A stretch of 64,000 nt of DNA from Magicicada septendecula. Taxonomy: Eukaryota; Arthropoda; Insecta; Hemiptera; Cicadidae. Below are positions 34,560 to 47,021 of this stretch, in pieces. The DNA lies in the NCBI GenBank assembly GCA_034769895.1, contig CM068367.1, positions 85,117,654 through 85,181,653 of the forward strand, given 5' to 3'. The position numbers and the translations under genes were made by a program. Position 1 is the stretch's first letter; each line of letters begins with the position of its first letter. The notes under the pieces were generated by a model. The model saw only the letters and a program-made list of their open reading frames with translations. It was not told the DNA's origin and did no database searches.

Positions 34560-36010
34560 TCAAGTACTTTACTCTTGTTAAAACGTAAAAGGTTGCAGGT
34601 AAACTACCCCTTCCCCTTAACCGATCTTCACCAAAAACAATAGGTCTTGAGTACTCTACAAATCAGGGCTGTATGCAAAACATTATTTGATTCTGTTTGA
34701 ATTTGCGGCCGTTATCATTTGCCATAGAAAATACCCTTGTTAAAAAAACGTTGCAGGTAAACTACCCCTTTCCCTCAACCGATCTTCACCAAAAACAATA
34801 GGTCTTGAGTACTCTACAAATCAGGGCTGTATGCAAAAAATTATTTGATTCTGTTTGAATTTGCGGCAGTTATCGTTTGCCATAGAAAAAAATCTACAGA
34901 CACACACACACAGACACTTTTTGGAAAACGACTTTTTTTCATGTTTTGAATGTAGTACAATCAGAATCTGCAATAATCTCGAACACGATTTTTTTTGCCA
35001 TCACCATACTTCCATTCCTTAAGGAATATGGAAGTAAAATTACCCTTGATAAAAAACCGTTGCCGGTAAACTACCCCTTTCCCTTAACCGATCTTCACCA
35101 AAAACGACAGGTCTTGAGAACTCTACAATTCAGGGTTGTATGTAAAATATTATGTGATTTGTTTGAATTTGCGGCTGTTATCGTTTGCCATACAAAATAC
35201 CCTTGATAAAACAAAAAACGTGGCCGGTAAACTACCCCTTTCCCTCAAACGATCTTCACCAAAAACAATAGGTCTTTAGTACTCAAGTAATCAGGGCTGT
35301 ATGCAAAAACTTATTTGATTCTGTTTGAATTTGCGGCTCTTATCGTTTGCCATAGAAAATACCCTTTTAAAACATAAGACGTTGCTGGTAAACTACCCCT
35401 TCTCCTTAACCGATCTTCACCAAAACCAAAAGGTCTTGAGAACTCTACAATTCAGGGCAGTATGCAAAACATTATTTGATTATGTTTTAATTTGCGGCTG
35501 TTATCGTTTGCCATAGGAAATACCCTTGTTAAAACATAAAACGTTGCAGGTAAACTACCCCTTTCCCTTAACCGATCTGTACCAAAATCAACAGATCTTG
35601 AGAACTCTACAATTCAGGGCTGTATGCGAAACATTATTTGATTCTGTTTGAATTTGCGTCTGTTATCGTTTGCCAAACAAACAAAATTACCCTTCATAAA
35701 AAAAAAACTGTTGCAGGTAAACTACCCCTTTCCCTTAACCGATCTTCACCAAAAACAATAGGTCACGAGTACTCTACAAATCAGGGCTGTATGCAAAAAA
35801 TTATTTGATTCTGTTTGAATTTGCGGCTGTTATCGTTTGCCATAGAAAAAAATCTACAGACACACACACACACACACACACAGACACTTTTCGAAAAATG
35901 ACTTTTTTTCATGTTTTGAGTGTAGTACAATCAGAATCTGCAATAATCTCGAACACGATTTTTTTTGCCATCACCATACTTCCATTTCCTTAAGGAACAT
36001 GGAAGTAAAA
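34560..36010 (-). repeat. 165-bp satellite array A3 with a longer duplication
   Basis: Seven units of the same satellite as A2, in the same orientation. Two units are each followed by a linker of about 150 bp (34892-35045 and 35848-36010) that begins with a CA run and contains GACTTTTTTTCATGTTTTGA and CTGCAATAATCTCGAACACG. Satellite plus linker therefore repeats as a block of about 960 bp. Confidence 0.88.
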
Positions 36011-39000
36011 TGAGATATATTGTTGATGATAATAAACTGCAGATGAATTATGATAAATGAACAATTAAAATGAGATTAACAGTATAATCACAATGTTAGA
36101 TCAACCTTGAAAGAAAGGTATGCTAAGGCATAATAAATAATGATGAAAGAAAAATTAATGAAAGATCAAATTGTATATGTTCTAATAGTAAATGATTTCA
36201 AATGTAATCAACAATGTAAAGAACTTTTATGTATTTAAAAATGTTATAAGCTTGTTAATTTTGTAAAAAGATGTATTATCAGGTAAGGTGAACAAAACCT
36301 TATTATGAATTGTGTAGAATAAGGGAATGACCTAAGATGAGTTAAAGTAACTTAATGAATAATAAATAATATAATAAAAGATCAAAATAATGACTAGGCC
36401 CAATATGCCAAGGAAAAATAATATTGTGCAATAACTAGCAAATGATTTATAAGAAAATCAAAACAAATAGTAAAATGTCTGTATAAATGCATAAATAAAG
36501 ACAAAACAATTAATATGACTCACAACAACCTATGTAGAGTGTATACTGAAAGAATGTGACGATTTAAATTGTAAAAAAATAAAAAAATTTAATAATAGAA
36601 ATCGAAGAATGGGAAGTTAGTTAAAAAACATTAAATCGCACTATTAAACCAATTACCCCTGGACTAACTCATGGTAGTGATGAGACTTAAATAAGAAAAT
36701 TTAACTAGTATTAATTAATTAAAATTGTGGAAGCAAAAGTTAAAGAATAAAACTGTTAACCCTTTATTAAACTTATCATGCTATGACCTGTGAATTCCGG
36801 ATTCAACTTGTATACCGAGCCGGCATTAAATAAGAAATACGTGTAAACCATAATATAAAGAATTAATAATTTAAAGTCACTAGTAATAGGTGTAATAATT
36901 TCAGTATACGAGGAAAATCTCGATTGTTTGTTTTGTCTAACTGTAAGACTGTATTATTAAATAAAAGATGGAACTATATTATGGCGTAGTATTCGCTCCG
37001 CGTCGTTGCAACTTTCCTGTTGTAACAACGAGGGATTAACGATGCGGCTTTCTAACTGTAAACAGCTCCACGCTGGGGCTCTTCACAAAATGTTATTTTG
37101 TGTGTATTTTAATTTAAGTGTTAACTTCCACTAAAAGTGTGGACACCTAGACATAAGTAACGAAAATGTAGTGAGTAAAGTTTTGTGAAACAAACATGTA
37201 AGAAAAAGGAAAAACGTGTGTAAGAGGTGACATCTCCTGTAATTTAAATAACCAGTCAAATATTGTTCAAGTTAAAAGAAATTCCAACATAATGTACAAA
37301 CAATAAGTAAACTCCAACACGACGGTGCAATTAAACAGGTGAAGTGAATAACAGTGAAAGGTGACGACTTCGACCTATACTGCCTTTACTCTGTCGCCGA
37401 GAATCCTGACGATTTCACATTAGCTGGCACCATCACATCCATTTCATCATTACTGGACAGACTACCCCTAGGACAATCCTCGACTACAAGAGTACGGAAG
37501 AATCACTTGTCAAGACACGGACAGTTAACCATAATATAAGAGGTGACGCGGGAGCTCGTCATCCGTGAGTTATACATATTTTAAAATATAAGTAATTAAA
37601 GATGAAAAAGACTTTCAAAAGACAATCAATAAGCTCTAAGATCTAAACTGGTGTAACCACCAATTCTTGTAATCATACGTTGTAACTTAACTTTCGTTAT
37701 GTAACTTCAAAAGTTGCTCAACTAAATAAAACCATTCTTCAAATGGTACTTAAGGAATAATGTAATCATATAATCAAGTATGGTAAATTTGAAAATTCTT
37801 AACAAGAAAAAGAAAGACTCGGATCCGAGGTAAACTCATTATCTAAATGATCATTTTATTTTAGATAGAAAACCCCCTTACAATCTCAGAGCAAATAAAA
37901 TCTTTATTTGTAATGTGTTATGTATACTATGTGAATAAAAGGGATGTCATCTTTGTTACATACTAAAGTGAGTGCATAAATCAGTTAAACCCCTCCCCTT
38001 GTTTCCTATAATTAGAATAATTGTAATTTTGTTAGTCTTGTGTTTTGAGTTTCAGTTTGTTACAACGTAGGCAGCCTGTATAATTGGCTAGCGTCAATTA
38101 TCACGGGTTCCCTGGATTATGATGTAGCCGACACGTCATAAGAAGTATTGTAATTATAAAAAGAAGCATGAAATAATAGACAAATAAATGATAACAAATG
38201 AGATTATGAAAATAATATGAGATTATGAAAATAATAATCATAAATAATAAAGAGACCATTCTATACAGAGTATAGAAAAAAATGATTAACCATTAAGAAA
38301 AGGTGTAATATCACCAGACAGGTTCAATTAAAATAAGTATAGGGAGTAAGAGTAATTTCGAATAATCAATAATAAAAGGACCAAGCCATATAATGGTAAT
38401 AATCAGTTATGTTATTAGAATTATTAATATTCAGCTGGATACAGCAAATTTATAGAATATGTTATTTTAAATATTATAATTGTGTTCAAAGTAGTAAAAA
38501 ATGATTGTTTATGAAATGTTAAAAAATACAGCAATAGAATCTGCAAATTGTAGCAGAAGACGTTTGAGATAAAGCAATTTTTAAGATAGGCTATCAATAA
38601 AATGTAATTTATTAATGAAAAATGTATCCAAACTGGCCGCTATTCATCTCAAAATAACCAGCAAGGAACGAGCAATACGATGCTAGTAATAGATCAAAAA
38701 ATGTAGTTACAATAAATGAGAAACAGACATAAACAAAATAAAATTTGTGAATTTTGGAAGGGTACAGTGAATACTATCAACAACGTTGACCCACGCTTAA
38801 AACGATTAAGTAAAAGTTATTTTTAGAATGACCGCATCATGACGTCATTTTGGACCAATCAGAGAATTGGATACGAAAATTTGTTGTCACCACCAAACGG
38901 TGTCTAAGGTGACTATATATACAGAACACTCGAAGAAAACGCACACATTTTTTGAATTCCATTCCGGCAGATACGACAAGAGCTCCATATCAAAATTATA

Positions 39001-40110
39001 ATTGAAGTGTAATTAACCAACAGCAGAGAAGAAGTTACCTACATAGTAAAGTGAATTACTACAAGCAGTATCCTTTAACTAGTAGTGCAAAACCAAAAGA
39101 ACGAGGTTAGAAGTGTTTCCTAACCAAATATTTAACCACAAGAAGTTTTAATCGTTCTTCGCGGAAAGTGAAGTGTACGATCAGTGTATTGAGATCGTAA
39201 AGTGAATAAATAATAATGTAGAGAGATTATCAATCAGGGAGTACAGTGCCAAATATAATTACAGTGTTCAATTATTATGTCATTAGTATAAGATATAATT
39301 CAGAAATACTTAAGTACTAAATACCAAACACTGACACAATAAGAACTAATCATTATAAACACTTTTTTCAAAAGGAATTATACAATTCCAATACAAGAAT
39401 TAACGATTTAGGCTAACCATAGTTACCTCAAAACTCGTAAGGTCAGACGAACCTTTTGGTTAATAAGTCTGAATTTCTAAAAGTGTCTAACCTACTAAAC
39501 TAAACCTTTGTAAAGCATCATAACTCGAGGCATATTAGTTTTATTCTATAGCTCGAAAGGATTCACCCTTGAGATATAAGAAATTTGTAAATAAATAAAT
39601 AGTTAATTAGAGTCACCATTGCCAACCTTCTGGGTTAGGAGAGAAATAAGCCAGGTCTATTGTAATCACGAAATCATTGTTGAGTTGTATGTATAGAATT
39701 AAAATAAGCACTCAGTGACCAATAAAACAGTAATATATTAATTAACAAACGTTGTAAGAAATTATTGAAGTAATTTTTTCTTATTTAATAGAGTTGCAAA
39801 TTCAAGCCACTCAAACAGTTAAGTTGGCAGCTTGGACGTATGAAGCGCCAACCATTCAAATTTATAAACAAAACAAAAGATAAATTATTTAATTAAAGTA
39901 ATTTCATTGTACAATCAAAGAAATAATTTAACAAAATTAATTAAAATTATTTAATTTATTCATCTAATAAATTATTTTATGGAATAACAACCGAGATTCA
40001 ATATGGCGCCCAAATAACACAAACTTAGCTCACTTACTTGTAAACAGTGCTAATCTACTTTTTGACAAATCAGTTGTTTTATAACATACTAAGACAATTT
40101 GAACAACCAG
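36011..40110. other. 4.1-kb AT-rich region, possible damaged retroelement
   Basis: No long frame. A cluster of promoter-like boxes lies at 38840-38950. ATTCA, ATA and then TGGCGCCCAA at about 39991-40010 resemble an LTR end and primer site, but no second LTR copy was found. CTGATCTACTAC-type stretches and a GC-richer block at 36985-37090 stand out from the background. An open frame at 37354-37539 (61 codons) has no recognisable domain. Confidence 0.4.
38840..38950 (+). promoter_or_regulatory. Promoter-like cluster: CRE, CCAAT, TATA
   Basis: A perfect TGACGTCA (38840-38847) is followed by CCAATCAG (38855), an inverted CCAAT (ATTGG, 38866) and TATATATA (38914-38921). A start site would be expected near 38945. 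The spacing fits a pol II core promoter. It could serve an LTR whose other parts have decayed or an unrecognised transcript. Confidence 0.45.
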
Positions 40111-41267
40111 TGTGCTATTATTTATTAACCACACAATAAAATACAAAACAAAATTGATTAAACTTCCACTTACCGTCAATCGGTATGCTCGGGTCCAGGG
40201 TTGCGTCATACGAACGTTAGGATACCAGCGTAATTTTTAAGGTTGTGTGAATGATTTACACAATACATTTTTTATGAAGAGAATTCATGATCTTTTAATG
40301 TTTTAAAGGTTTAATAAGTTTTAACAAATTTTACTCATGCTTTCGCCTATTAAACAACATTGAAATGGTTTCTTCTTCTCGTTATACTTTACAGTTATGC
40401 AATTTCTATTCTATCCTATTCTACTAGCTTACCTTATTTTAAGTCATACTTAAACACAGACAGAGCCCAGCCTGCAATTTTTCACACTCACACATACATG
40501 AAATTTATTTTTAAGAACCCCAAATCATTTTTAATACCCCATAACGTTTAAAATTTGTCGTAGCTTTCCCCGCCGGCAACGTGGTCTTCGCGCGCACTCG
40601 TTATTACTTTTTTTTTATTATTTTTTGATGTCCGAAAGTTATATAAATATGTTCTCCACCTTTTACTCGACCGCGGTCACAAGATTTTTTACTCTTATTT
40701 CACTTTTTACTGGTACAATGTGCAATTTTATAGAGAGCCTAACTTGGCTCGGTCCGGCGCCGGAGCGATCAGTTAACAAACTGGGAGGGAAAACGTAGCA
40801 AGTGAAGCTAACGTGATCTCATACTTTTGGTGGAAATCACTGCCTTGGGTTTCGTCCCATGCAATTCATGTAGTTGTTGGGGTGACGACAGTATACGATC
40901 TCAGTGAGGCACTGGCTAACGTCACGAGATGGGCGGATCTTAAGTCTTCATATCCGGCCTCATGGTAAATGAGACTGCATAACATTGGTTTCCTGACATC
41001 TTGGTTTTTTGGACGGTAGCGTCACCCCGAGCGTATACCTGTGTCGCGCGTACAGGCGCATGGTCACATTCAAACAAAGTTCTTGGAAATCTGAGGTGGC
41101 TGCATACCTCGGTACTGATTGCACAATGCTATTACGTCTTGCCTTTGTTCTAAACTGTTCCATTCACCACGTGTTCTGGTCACCGTTGAGAAATGAATTT
41201 ACAAATATTTTTTATAAAACCCCAAAGATGCAATAAATAAAAATACCCATATTTTTGGACCGTTACA
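40111..41267 (-). repeat. Element II 3' LTR (1157 bp)
   Basis: It matches 45343-46502 almost exactly; the differences noticed are one C/T change, a poly-T length change, and a 2-bp indel plus one C/G change near the CACGTG block. The match indicates a very recent insertion. Confidence 0.95.
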
Positions 41268-41317
41268 ATACCCCCTCAATGAGAAGTCTTCTGTCCAAAA
41301 CAGAAGAAATCTCATTG
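41268..41317 (-). promoter_or_regulatory. Element II hairpin and polypurine tract
   Basis: On the minus strand the arms CAATGAGA and TCTCATTG (8 bp) and inner arms TCTTCTGT and ACAGAAGA (8 bp) form a hairpin with a 2x2 internal loop and a 5-nt loop. It is followed at once by AGGGGGTAT and the LTR. Confidence 0.8.
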
Positions 41318-42143
41318 ATAAAACCCCTAAGAGGACCGGTGAGGAACTGGTGCCAACAACCCCCTTCTGTTCTTACTCTGCATGGGTAAACGACCCCCCT
41401 GGCTCGACGACCATGGACGCATCTGAACGAGATCACTGGACTTCTCTGTGAGAGATCCCAACACCGAAAAATCGAACAGACACGCACCACAGCGCACCTC
41501 GCCTTCTATCATGCTACCCCAAAAATCCTCAATCCCTGGCTCAGGTCATGCCAGATCCTCAACCGATATGTTTCCCCTTATATGCAAGCTGGGCTGCCTT
41601 TAGCAGAAACTGGGCTCACGCACACACTTACATTACATACTGAAAATTGAAGAATTCTTTGAAAATTTACTTAAATTACAACTCACTGGTTGTTTTCATT
41701 TAAAATCAAATCTCAAATTTTGTATGTATTTTGAATTATTCTCTTCATTGGTTTTGTTTTTTGTTATCAGAAAATTATATCAATTGAACACTTCTTAAAA
41801 AATAAAAACGTCCTTAACCTAACATGGGATTACACCTAGAGTCTAACAATGCAATTCAATAAAATAATTCAATAATAACAAACACGCTTAGTACACAAAC
41901 AATACAATAATCAAAGTTTAAAGTATCCATTGGCTGGCAGGCGCAAAAATCAAGAATTTTTTTTTCCAAAGAAAATTTTAAATTCAAAAATTCCAAAAAA
42001 ATCTTAAATTCCAAAAAATTTAACTTTCTTAAAATATTTTTCTTTTCATATTGAAATTATTTAAATCAGTTAAAAACAAGAGTTGGATTAACTTCCTTGC
42101 TAAACATGCCTAGTATATGACCTCACTATCAGCTGATCAAAAC
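41318..42143 (-). other. Element II 3' internal region
   Basis: The 300 bp nearest the hairpin are strongly similar to the same region of Element III (about 55773-56083), including FSVLGSLTEKSSDLVQM in translation. Further out the two sequences diverge and become AT-rich. Confidence 0.55.
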
Positions 42144-42169
42144 TAGGTCAAGTCCACACCCTTGACCTA
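42144..42169 (-). other. Conserved 9-bp hairpin in Element II
   Basis: TAGGTCAAG and CTTGACCTA form a perfect 9-bp stem with an 8-nt loop. The identical stem occurs at 56597-56623 in Element III. AGCTGATCA lies just to its left in both elements. Confidence 0.65.
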
Positions 42170-42608
42170 CATACGGTATATACAAGTTCTATCTGAAAAT
42201 ACACTTAGCATCTGTAAAATTCTCTCTTAAAACACCAAAACATAATAAAATAAAACCTTTAAAATAACAAAATATTATTATAAATAATAATCAAATTGAC
42301 ATTTAAATTATTCAAAATTAACACTTTCTAACTTTGCATTTCCAAATTCTATCAAAAATTGTCACTGGTTTTAATTAGAAATTTTATATTCTTATTATGA
42401 ATCTCTTTCTTTATTTGACAGTCTTGTTTTCCATTACTGTGGGTGATTTAAATACTTATAACAATTTAATTTACCACTTGGTAGGCCTACATTTATAATC
42501 TCTACCCCTCTGACTCTAATACTTATCAACTTTAACTAACATGACACCCATCTTTATCAAAACATCTGTCCAACAATCTCTAAACCCAACTTATCATTAA
42601 ACTCAATT

Positions 42609-42805
42609 CGCCACCTTCTCTCAATATAAAAAAAATACTCTCTAACCCTTTGTACTTAGGATACGTGTGTTTCCCTCCCAAAAGCTCATCCCATTATGTT
42701 GGTTCCTGGATTCTACCTAAGGTAACCCTTTCCGGCACCAAACGGTCCCATCCCGTCCCAACCCTTATGTTGCGGACTCCCACATTACACTACCCCCTAT
42801 TACAA
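42609..42805 (-). other. Conserved GC-rich island in Element II
   Basis: About 200 bp that are GC-rich in an AT-rich surrounding and closely match 57071-57265 of Element III. The shared core includes GGTAACCCTTTCCGGC, CCCGTCCCAACCCTT and TTGCGGACTCCC. No shared reading frame explains the conservation. Confidence 0.65.
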
Positions 42806-43835
42806 AATTACCATCCCCAATAATCTCATTCTTATTACCTCACTTCAACTACAACAAAATAACATCATCAATTATAAACATCAATATATCCCTCAAAACT
42901 CTACATATATTCTCCATAACTACTGTGTCAACATCAGTACTTCTCAAATTCTGTTACATTATCTTACAACAACATGACATTAACTCAAAACAATATTTTT
43001 CTCTCTACTACCCCTTTAACTTTGACTTGGACTGATCTATATGTCACACAAAATGTTCATCACCCAAAAACTATCTTTTATTCTTTCTGACAATTCATCT
43101 TAACATCTCAACTTTATTAACTTACTTTTCTCATTATTTAAAACAATATCTTTAACACATTAAAACATTACATGTGACATTAATTACCTTGAACACCTAT
43201 AAACAATTTACCAGTGACCCTTTACTACTGATCAGCTGATATTCTTAACAAAGTGAAAACACATTTCTTTATTATACTTGATTCGTACTATAAAATTTTT
43301 ATACTTACAGTTAATTTAAAATGACATACACAAAACATATTCACCATACACCCCAATACTTTCACCTCACCTCTGAAACATTTAACACAAATGTTAGTTT
43401 AAATCAACCAATTTAACCATCTAATTACCAAATTCACAAATCTCGTAAATAATTTGAATTCATTAAAAAATTTAATTATACAACCTTTAAATAATCAATC
43501 AGAATATTTAAAACATATCAAATTGGTTCAATTAAATTCATTATTAAAAATACAAATTTCATTACTATCAAAATATTTACAATTAACCAATTACTATTTT
43601 CAAAATTTATTCGGTTATTTATTTAAATTGCAAATATTAATATTATTATTATAATAATTACCTACATACCTACTGTTTACTTAACATTTTACAATACACA
43701 CAAATAAATTTATTAACCACTTATTTACAAACTTTTGTCATTAACTGTTCCATTTTTTCACACTTCATTGTCCAAATCTGCCAGGTCAGAACCATAAAAC
43801 ACAATATTTATAACTGTCCTTTATCGTTTTATAGC
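42806..43835 (-). other. Element II non-coding AT-rich region
   Basis: About 1 kb between the island and the end of the coding region, very AT-rich. A TGATCAGCTGA block at 43230-43240 recurs in Element III near 57648 and is the inverse of the AGCTGATCA by the conserved hairpin. Confidence 0.5.
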
Positions 43836-45133
43836 CTACCCTCCATCGTCATTGATTAACCTTGGTTTTATATAACGCTGTTCAGTTTTATTGACAAACA
43901 AATGGTTACTTTGTGTGTCATAACCATAAAAACCAAATTTATTCATTTTACCAAAATACTCATGCAACAAGTCTACGTTAAGTGTTTTTGTTAAATTGCC
44001 ATCAGTAAATATATTCATTATCGGGTTAGTTATTTTTGTATTATCAATTAAATCATTATTATTTAAACACACTTCTAACCTTACTCTCCACTCATCATAC
44101 TCTCTATTCAATGCATACAATTCTGTTACTTTCTCCACATACAATTCTCTATTTAAATCTCTCTCATCACAATACCATATCACACTCTCAGTATTAGTCC
44201 AGACAGAGGGTGCAAAATTATACAACAAAAATAAACACTTCAAATCTTCTACCAACACGGGACTCTTGCCCTTCATCAACAACACTTGTGAACACTCTGG
44301 TTCAGAAAAAATAAGGGGAAAATTTACCCTCTGCCCCCATTCTACCACTATACTATTTTTCCACTCTCTCTCTAACTCATAAACACTCATTAACATTTCA
44401 TTATCACATTCTACAACTTCATCCGTACTCTCCTCATTTATTTTCAATATATCAATCTCAGATACTACATTTTCAATTTCATTACTATTCTCAATATTAC
44501 ATTCATTATTTTCGACATCATTATCATTTGTTAACTCTTTGTCTAGTATTACATTTTGACACCTGTCATTATAGTTTTCATTTGTTTTGCTTTTGTCTGT
44601 ACTCCCATTCGCTCAACACTCTGTTCTAATTTATTCAAACTAGTTCTCATCGTTTCATTAGTACTTTCTAAACATTTATTTATTTCTTGAATCTCATATT
44701 TCAACTCGTCAAATTTGTTATTCTGGATATTAAATTTAGCGTCAGAATCACTCTTCTGTTCACTGAATTTATTTAACATAGATATTCTGTTCATATCTAG
44801 CATTGTTTGTATCATTTTAAACATTTCGTAATTATCGTCAGACTTTTTATCTTGGACCGGTGTCGACTGACTTTCTGTTTTATTGTCAGTGAAGCTGACT
44901 TCGTTATTATTGATTTTGCTTTCTCTATTCGATTTTGGGGTCGTTTGGATCCCCGAATCATCTGTACTATTTGATTCATTCGTGTTGCTTATATCTATAG
45001 TTTTGTCGTCTTGACCTACATTCGGTGTTGAATGTACTTCAAGACTGCTCATAACAGCTGATTCATCAAATTCAGCTACTTCGCTTGTAACAGTTAAGTC
45101 GGACAAAACGACTTCATTCTCTGTATTTTCCAT
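43836..45133 (-). pseudogene. Element II coding region with one frameshift
   Basis: The N-terminal frame (45133-44549, 194 codons) begins MENTENEVVLSDLTV and runs through a predicted coiled coil ending LEQSVERMGV. After a -1 shift near 44590 the next frame is open to the end (43836). It has EWGQRVNFP, a GKSPVLVEDL block and the terminal DDGG. Element III encodes the equivalent as one frame. The shift lies in an A-rich stretch; decay is likelier than programmed shifting because the LTRs show that the copy is young but not identical. No known domain. Confidence 0.75.
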
Positions 45134-45323
45134 TTTTGTAATTTTACTTTATCTCTTTTTTTTTATAACTTTATTATTGGTTGCTATATACTTATTTATT
45201 ATCTGAACCAACTCTCATGTCTTAACTCTTTGACTATATTTTGCATTACGTATTTTCACTTAACCTCTAAATTACGCTTGTATCTTATTTGTAGGTATGG
45301 AATTTCATTAATTTATTAAATTC

Positions 45324-45341
45324 GTCCCTGTTCGGGCGCCA
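45324..45341 (-). other. Element II primer-binding site (tRNA-Lys)
   Basis: One base after the 5' LTR the minus strand reads TGGCGCCCGAACAGGGAC, the exact 18-nt complement of the 3' end of animal tRNA-Lys(UUU). Confidence 0.9.
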
Positions 45342-45342
45342 T

Positions 45343-46502
45343 TGTGCTATTATTTATTAACCACACAATAAAATACAAAACAAAATTGATTAAACTTCCA
45401 CTTACCGTCAATCGGTATGCTCGGGTCCAGGGTTGCGTCATACGAATGTTAGGATACCAGCGTAATTTTTAAGGTTGTGTGAATGATTTACACAATACAT
45501 TTTTTATGAAGAGAATTCATGATCTTTTAATGTTTTAAAGGTTTAATAAGTTTTAACAAATTTTACTCATGCTTTCGCCTATTAAACAACATTGAAATGG
45601 TTTCTTCTTCTCGTTATACTTTACAGTTATGCAATTTCTATTCTATCCTATTCTACTAGCTTACCTTATTTTAAGTCATACTTAAACACAGACAGAGCCC
45701 AGCCTGCAATTTTTCACACTCACACATACATGAAATTTATTTTTAAGAACCCCAAATCATTTTTAATACCCCATAACGTTTAAAATTTGTCGTAGCTTTC
45801 CCCGCCGGCAACGTGGTCTTCGCGCGCACTCGTTATTACTTTTTTTTTTATTATTTTTTGATGTCCGAAAGTTATATAAATATGTTCTCCACCTTTTACT
45901 CGACCGCGGTCACAAGATTTTTTACTCTTATTTCACTTTTTACTGGTACAATGTGCAATTTTATAGAGAGCCTAACTTGGCTCGGTCCGGCGCCGGAGCG
46001 ATCAGTTAACAAACTGGGAGGGAAAACGTAGCAAGTGAAGCTAACGTGATCTCATACTTTTGGTGGAAATCACTGCCTTGGGTTTCGTCCCATGCAATTC
46101 ATGTAGTTGTTGGGGTGACGACAGTATACGATCTCAGTGAGGCACTGGCTAACGTCACGAGATGGGCGGATCTTAAGTCTTCATATCCGGCCTCATGGTA
46201 AATGAGACTGCATAACATTGGTTTCCTGACATCTTGGTTTTTTGGACGGTAGCGTCACCCCGAGCGTATACCTGTGTCGCGCGTACAGGCGCATGGTCAC
46301 ATTCAAACAAAGTTCTTGGAAATCTGAGGTGGCTGCATACCTCGGTACTGATTGCACAATGCTATTACGTCTTGCCTTTGTTCTAAACTGTTCCATTCAC
46401 CACACGTGTTGTGGTCACCGTTGAGAAATGAATTTACAAATATTTTTTATAAAACCCCAAAGATGCAATAAATAAAAATACCCATATTTTTGGACCGTTA
46501 CA
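45343..46502 (-). repeat. Element II 5' LTR (1160 bp)
   Basis: A direct copy of 40111-41267. Open frames inside it (for example the 67-codon minus-strand frame at 46193-46396) recur in the other LTR only because the LTRs are duplicates. Confidence 0.95.
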
Positions 46503-47021
46503 CCAGTACAGACAGACATAAGCTACCAGTTCTACACTAAAGGTACATGCAAGTTGTAATTACGTTATAATATAGTCAAAACAACACTACTACTGTACAA
46601 CGACAATTTAGTCCACGGAATTGCGACGGAACGTCAAGAGGATTCCACAGTGAACCAGAACAATTAACAGAGATTACAATAATTAAACAATTATACAATA
46701 AAAAGAAATTACAACAAAGAACAAGATTAAATAATAAATAGTAAATTATTTTATAACCAAGTTTAAAATTAAAATAAATTAAATTTTAATAAAAGCGACG
46801 TAAACGTTTTGTAATAATATATGTTTCTTTGTGAACATTCTGAATATTCTCTTGAAACATTCAGTGCATAAGTGTATAATAAACTCATTGTAGTGTTAAT
46901 ATTATTATTATTATCATCATCATCATCATTATCATTATTTATGTAAGTAATCGAGTCTACAAATCAAAATCACTTTGTAGTGAATTAAAAAAATAATAAT
47001 ATGCTTTGAATTTGATTCAAG
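46503..47021 (+). other. Intron end with a trinucleotide run
   Basis: About 520 bp with an ATT/ATC run at about 46898-46937. It leads to a cluster of three possible acceptors. The polypyrimidine tract is poor. Confidence 0.6.

Larger units (their letters stand above)
40111..46502 (-). mobile_element. Element II: one-ORF LTR retrotransposon, young copy
   Basis: Two nearly identical LTRs (1157 and 1160 bp) enclose a 4.1-kb internal region. The element is flanked by CCAG on both sides (40107-40110 and 46503-46506), a perfect 4-bp duplication. In element orientation the LTR starts TGTAACGGTCC and ends AATAGCACA. A primer site complementary to tRNA-Lys follows the 5' LTR and a hairpin plus polypurine tract precedes the 3' LTR. 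No pol is present. It is antisense to the host gene in the 18-kb intron. Confidence 0.92.

Noticed and set aside
37354-37539. 61-codon frame as a host exon
   Set aside because: No similarity to ANKIB1, and no acceptor/donor pair that would keep the frame between the exons at 28919 and 47022.
36011-40010. A fourth LTR retrotransposon ending at a TGGCGCCCAA primer-like site
   Set aside because: No matching second LTR, no polypurine tract and only ten bases of primer complementarity. Kept only as a possible damaged element.
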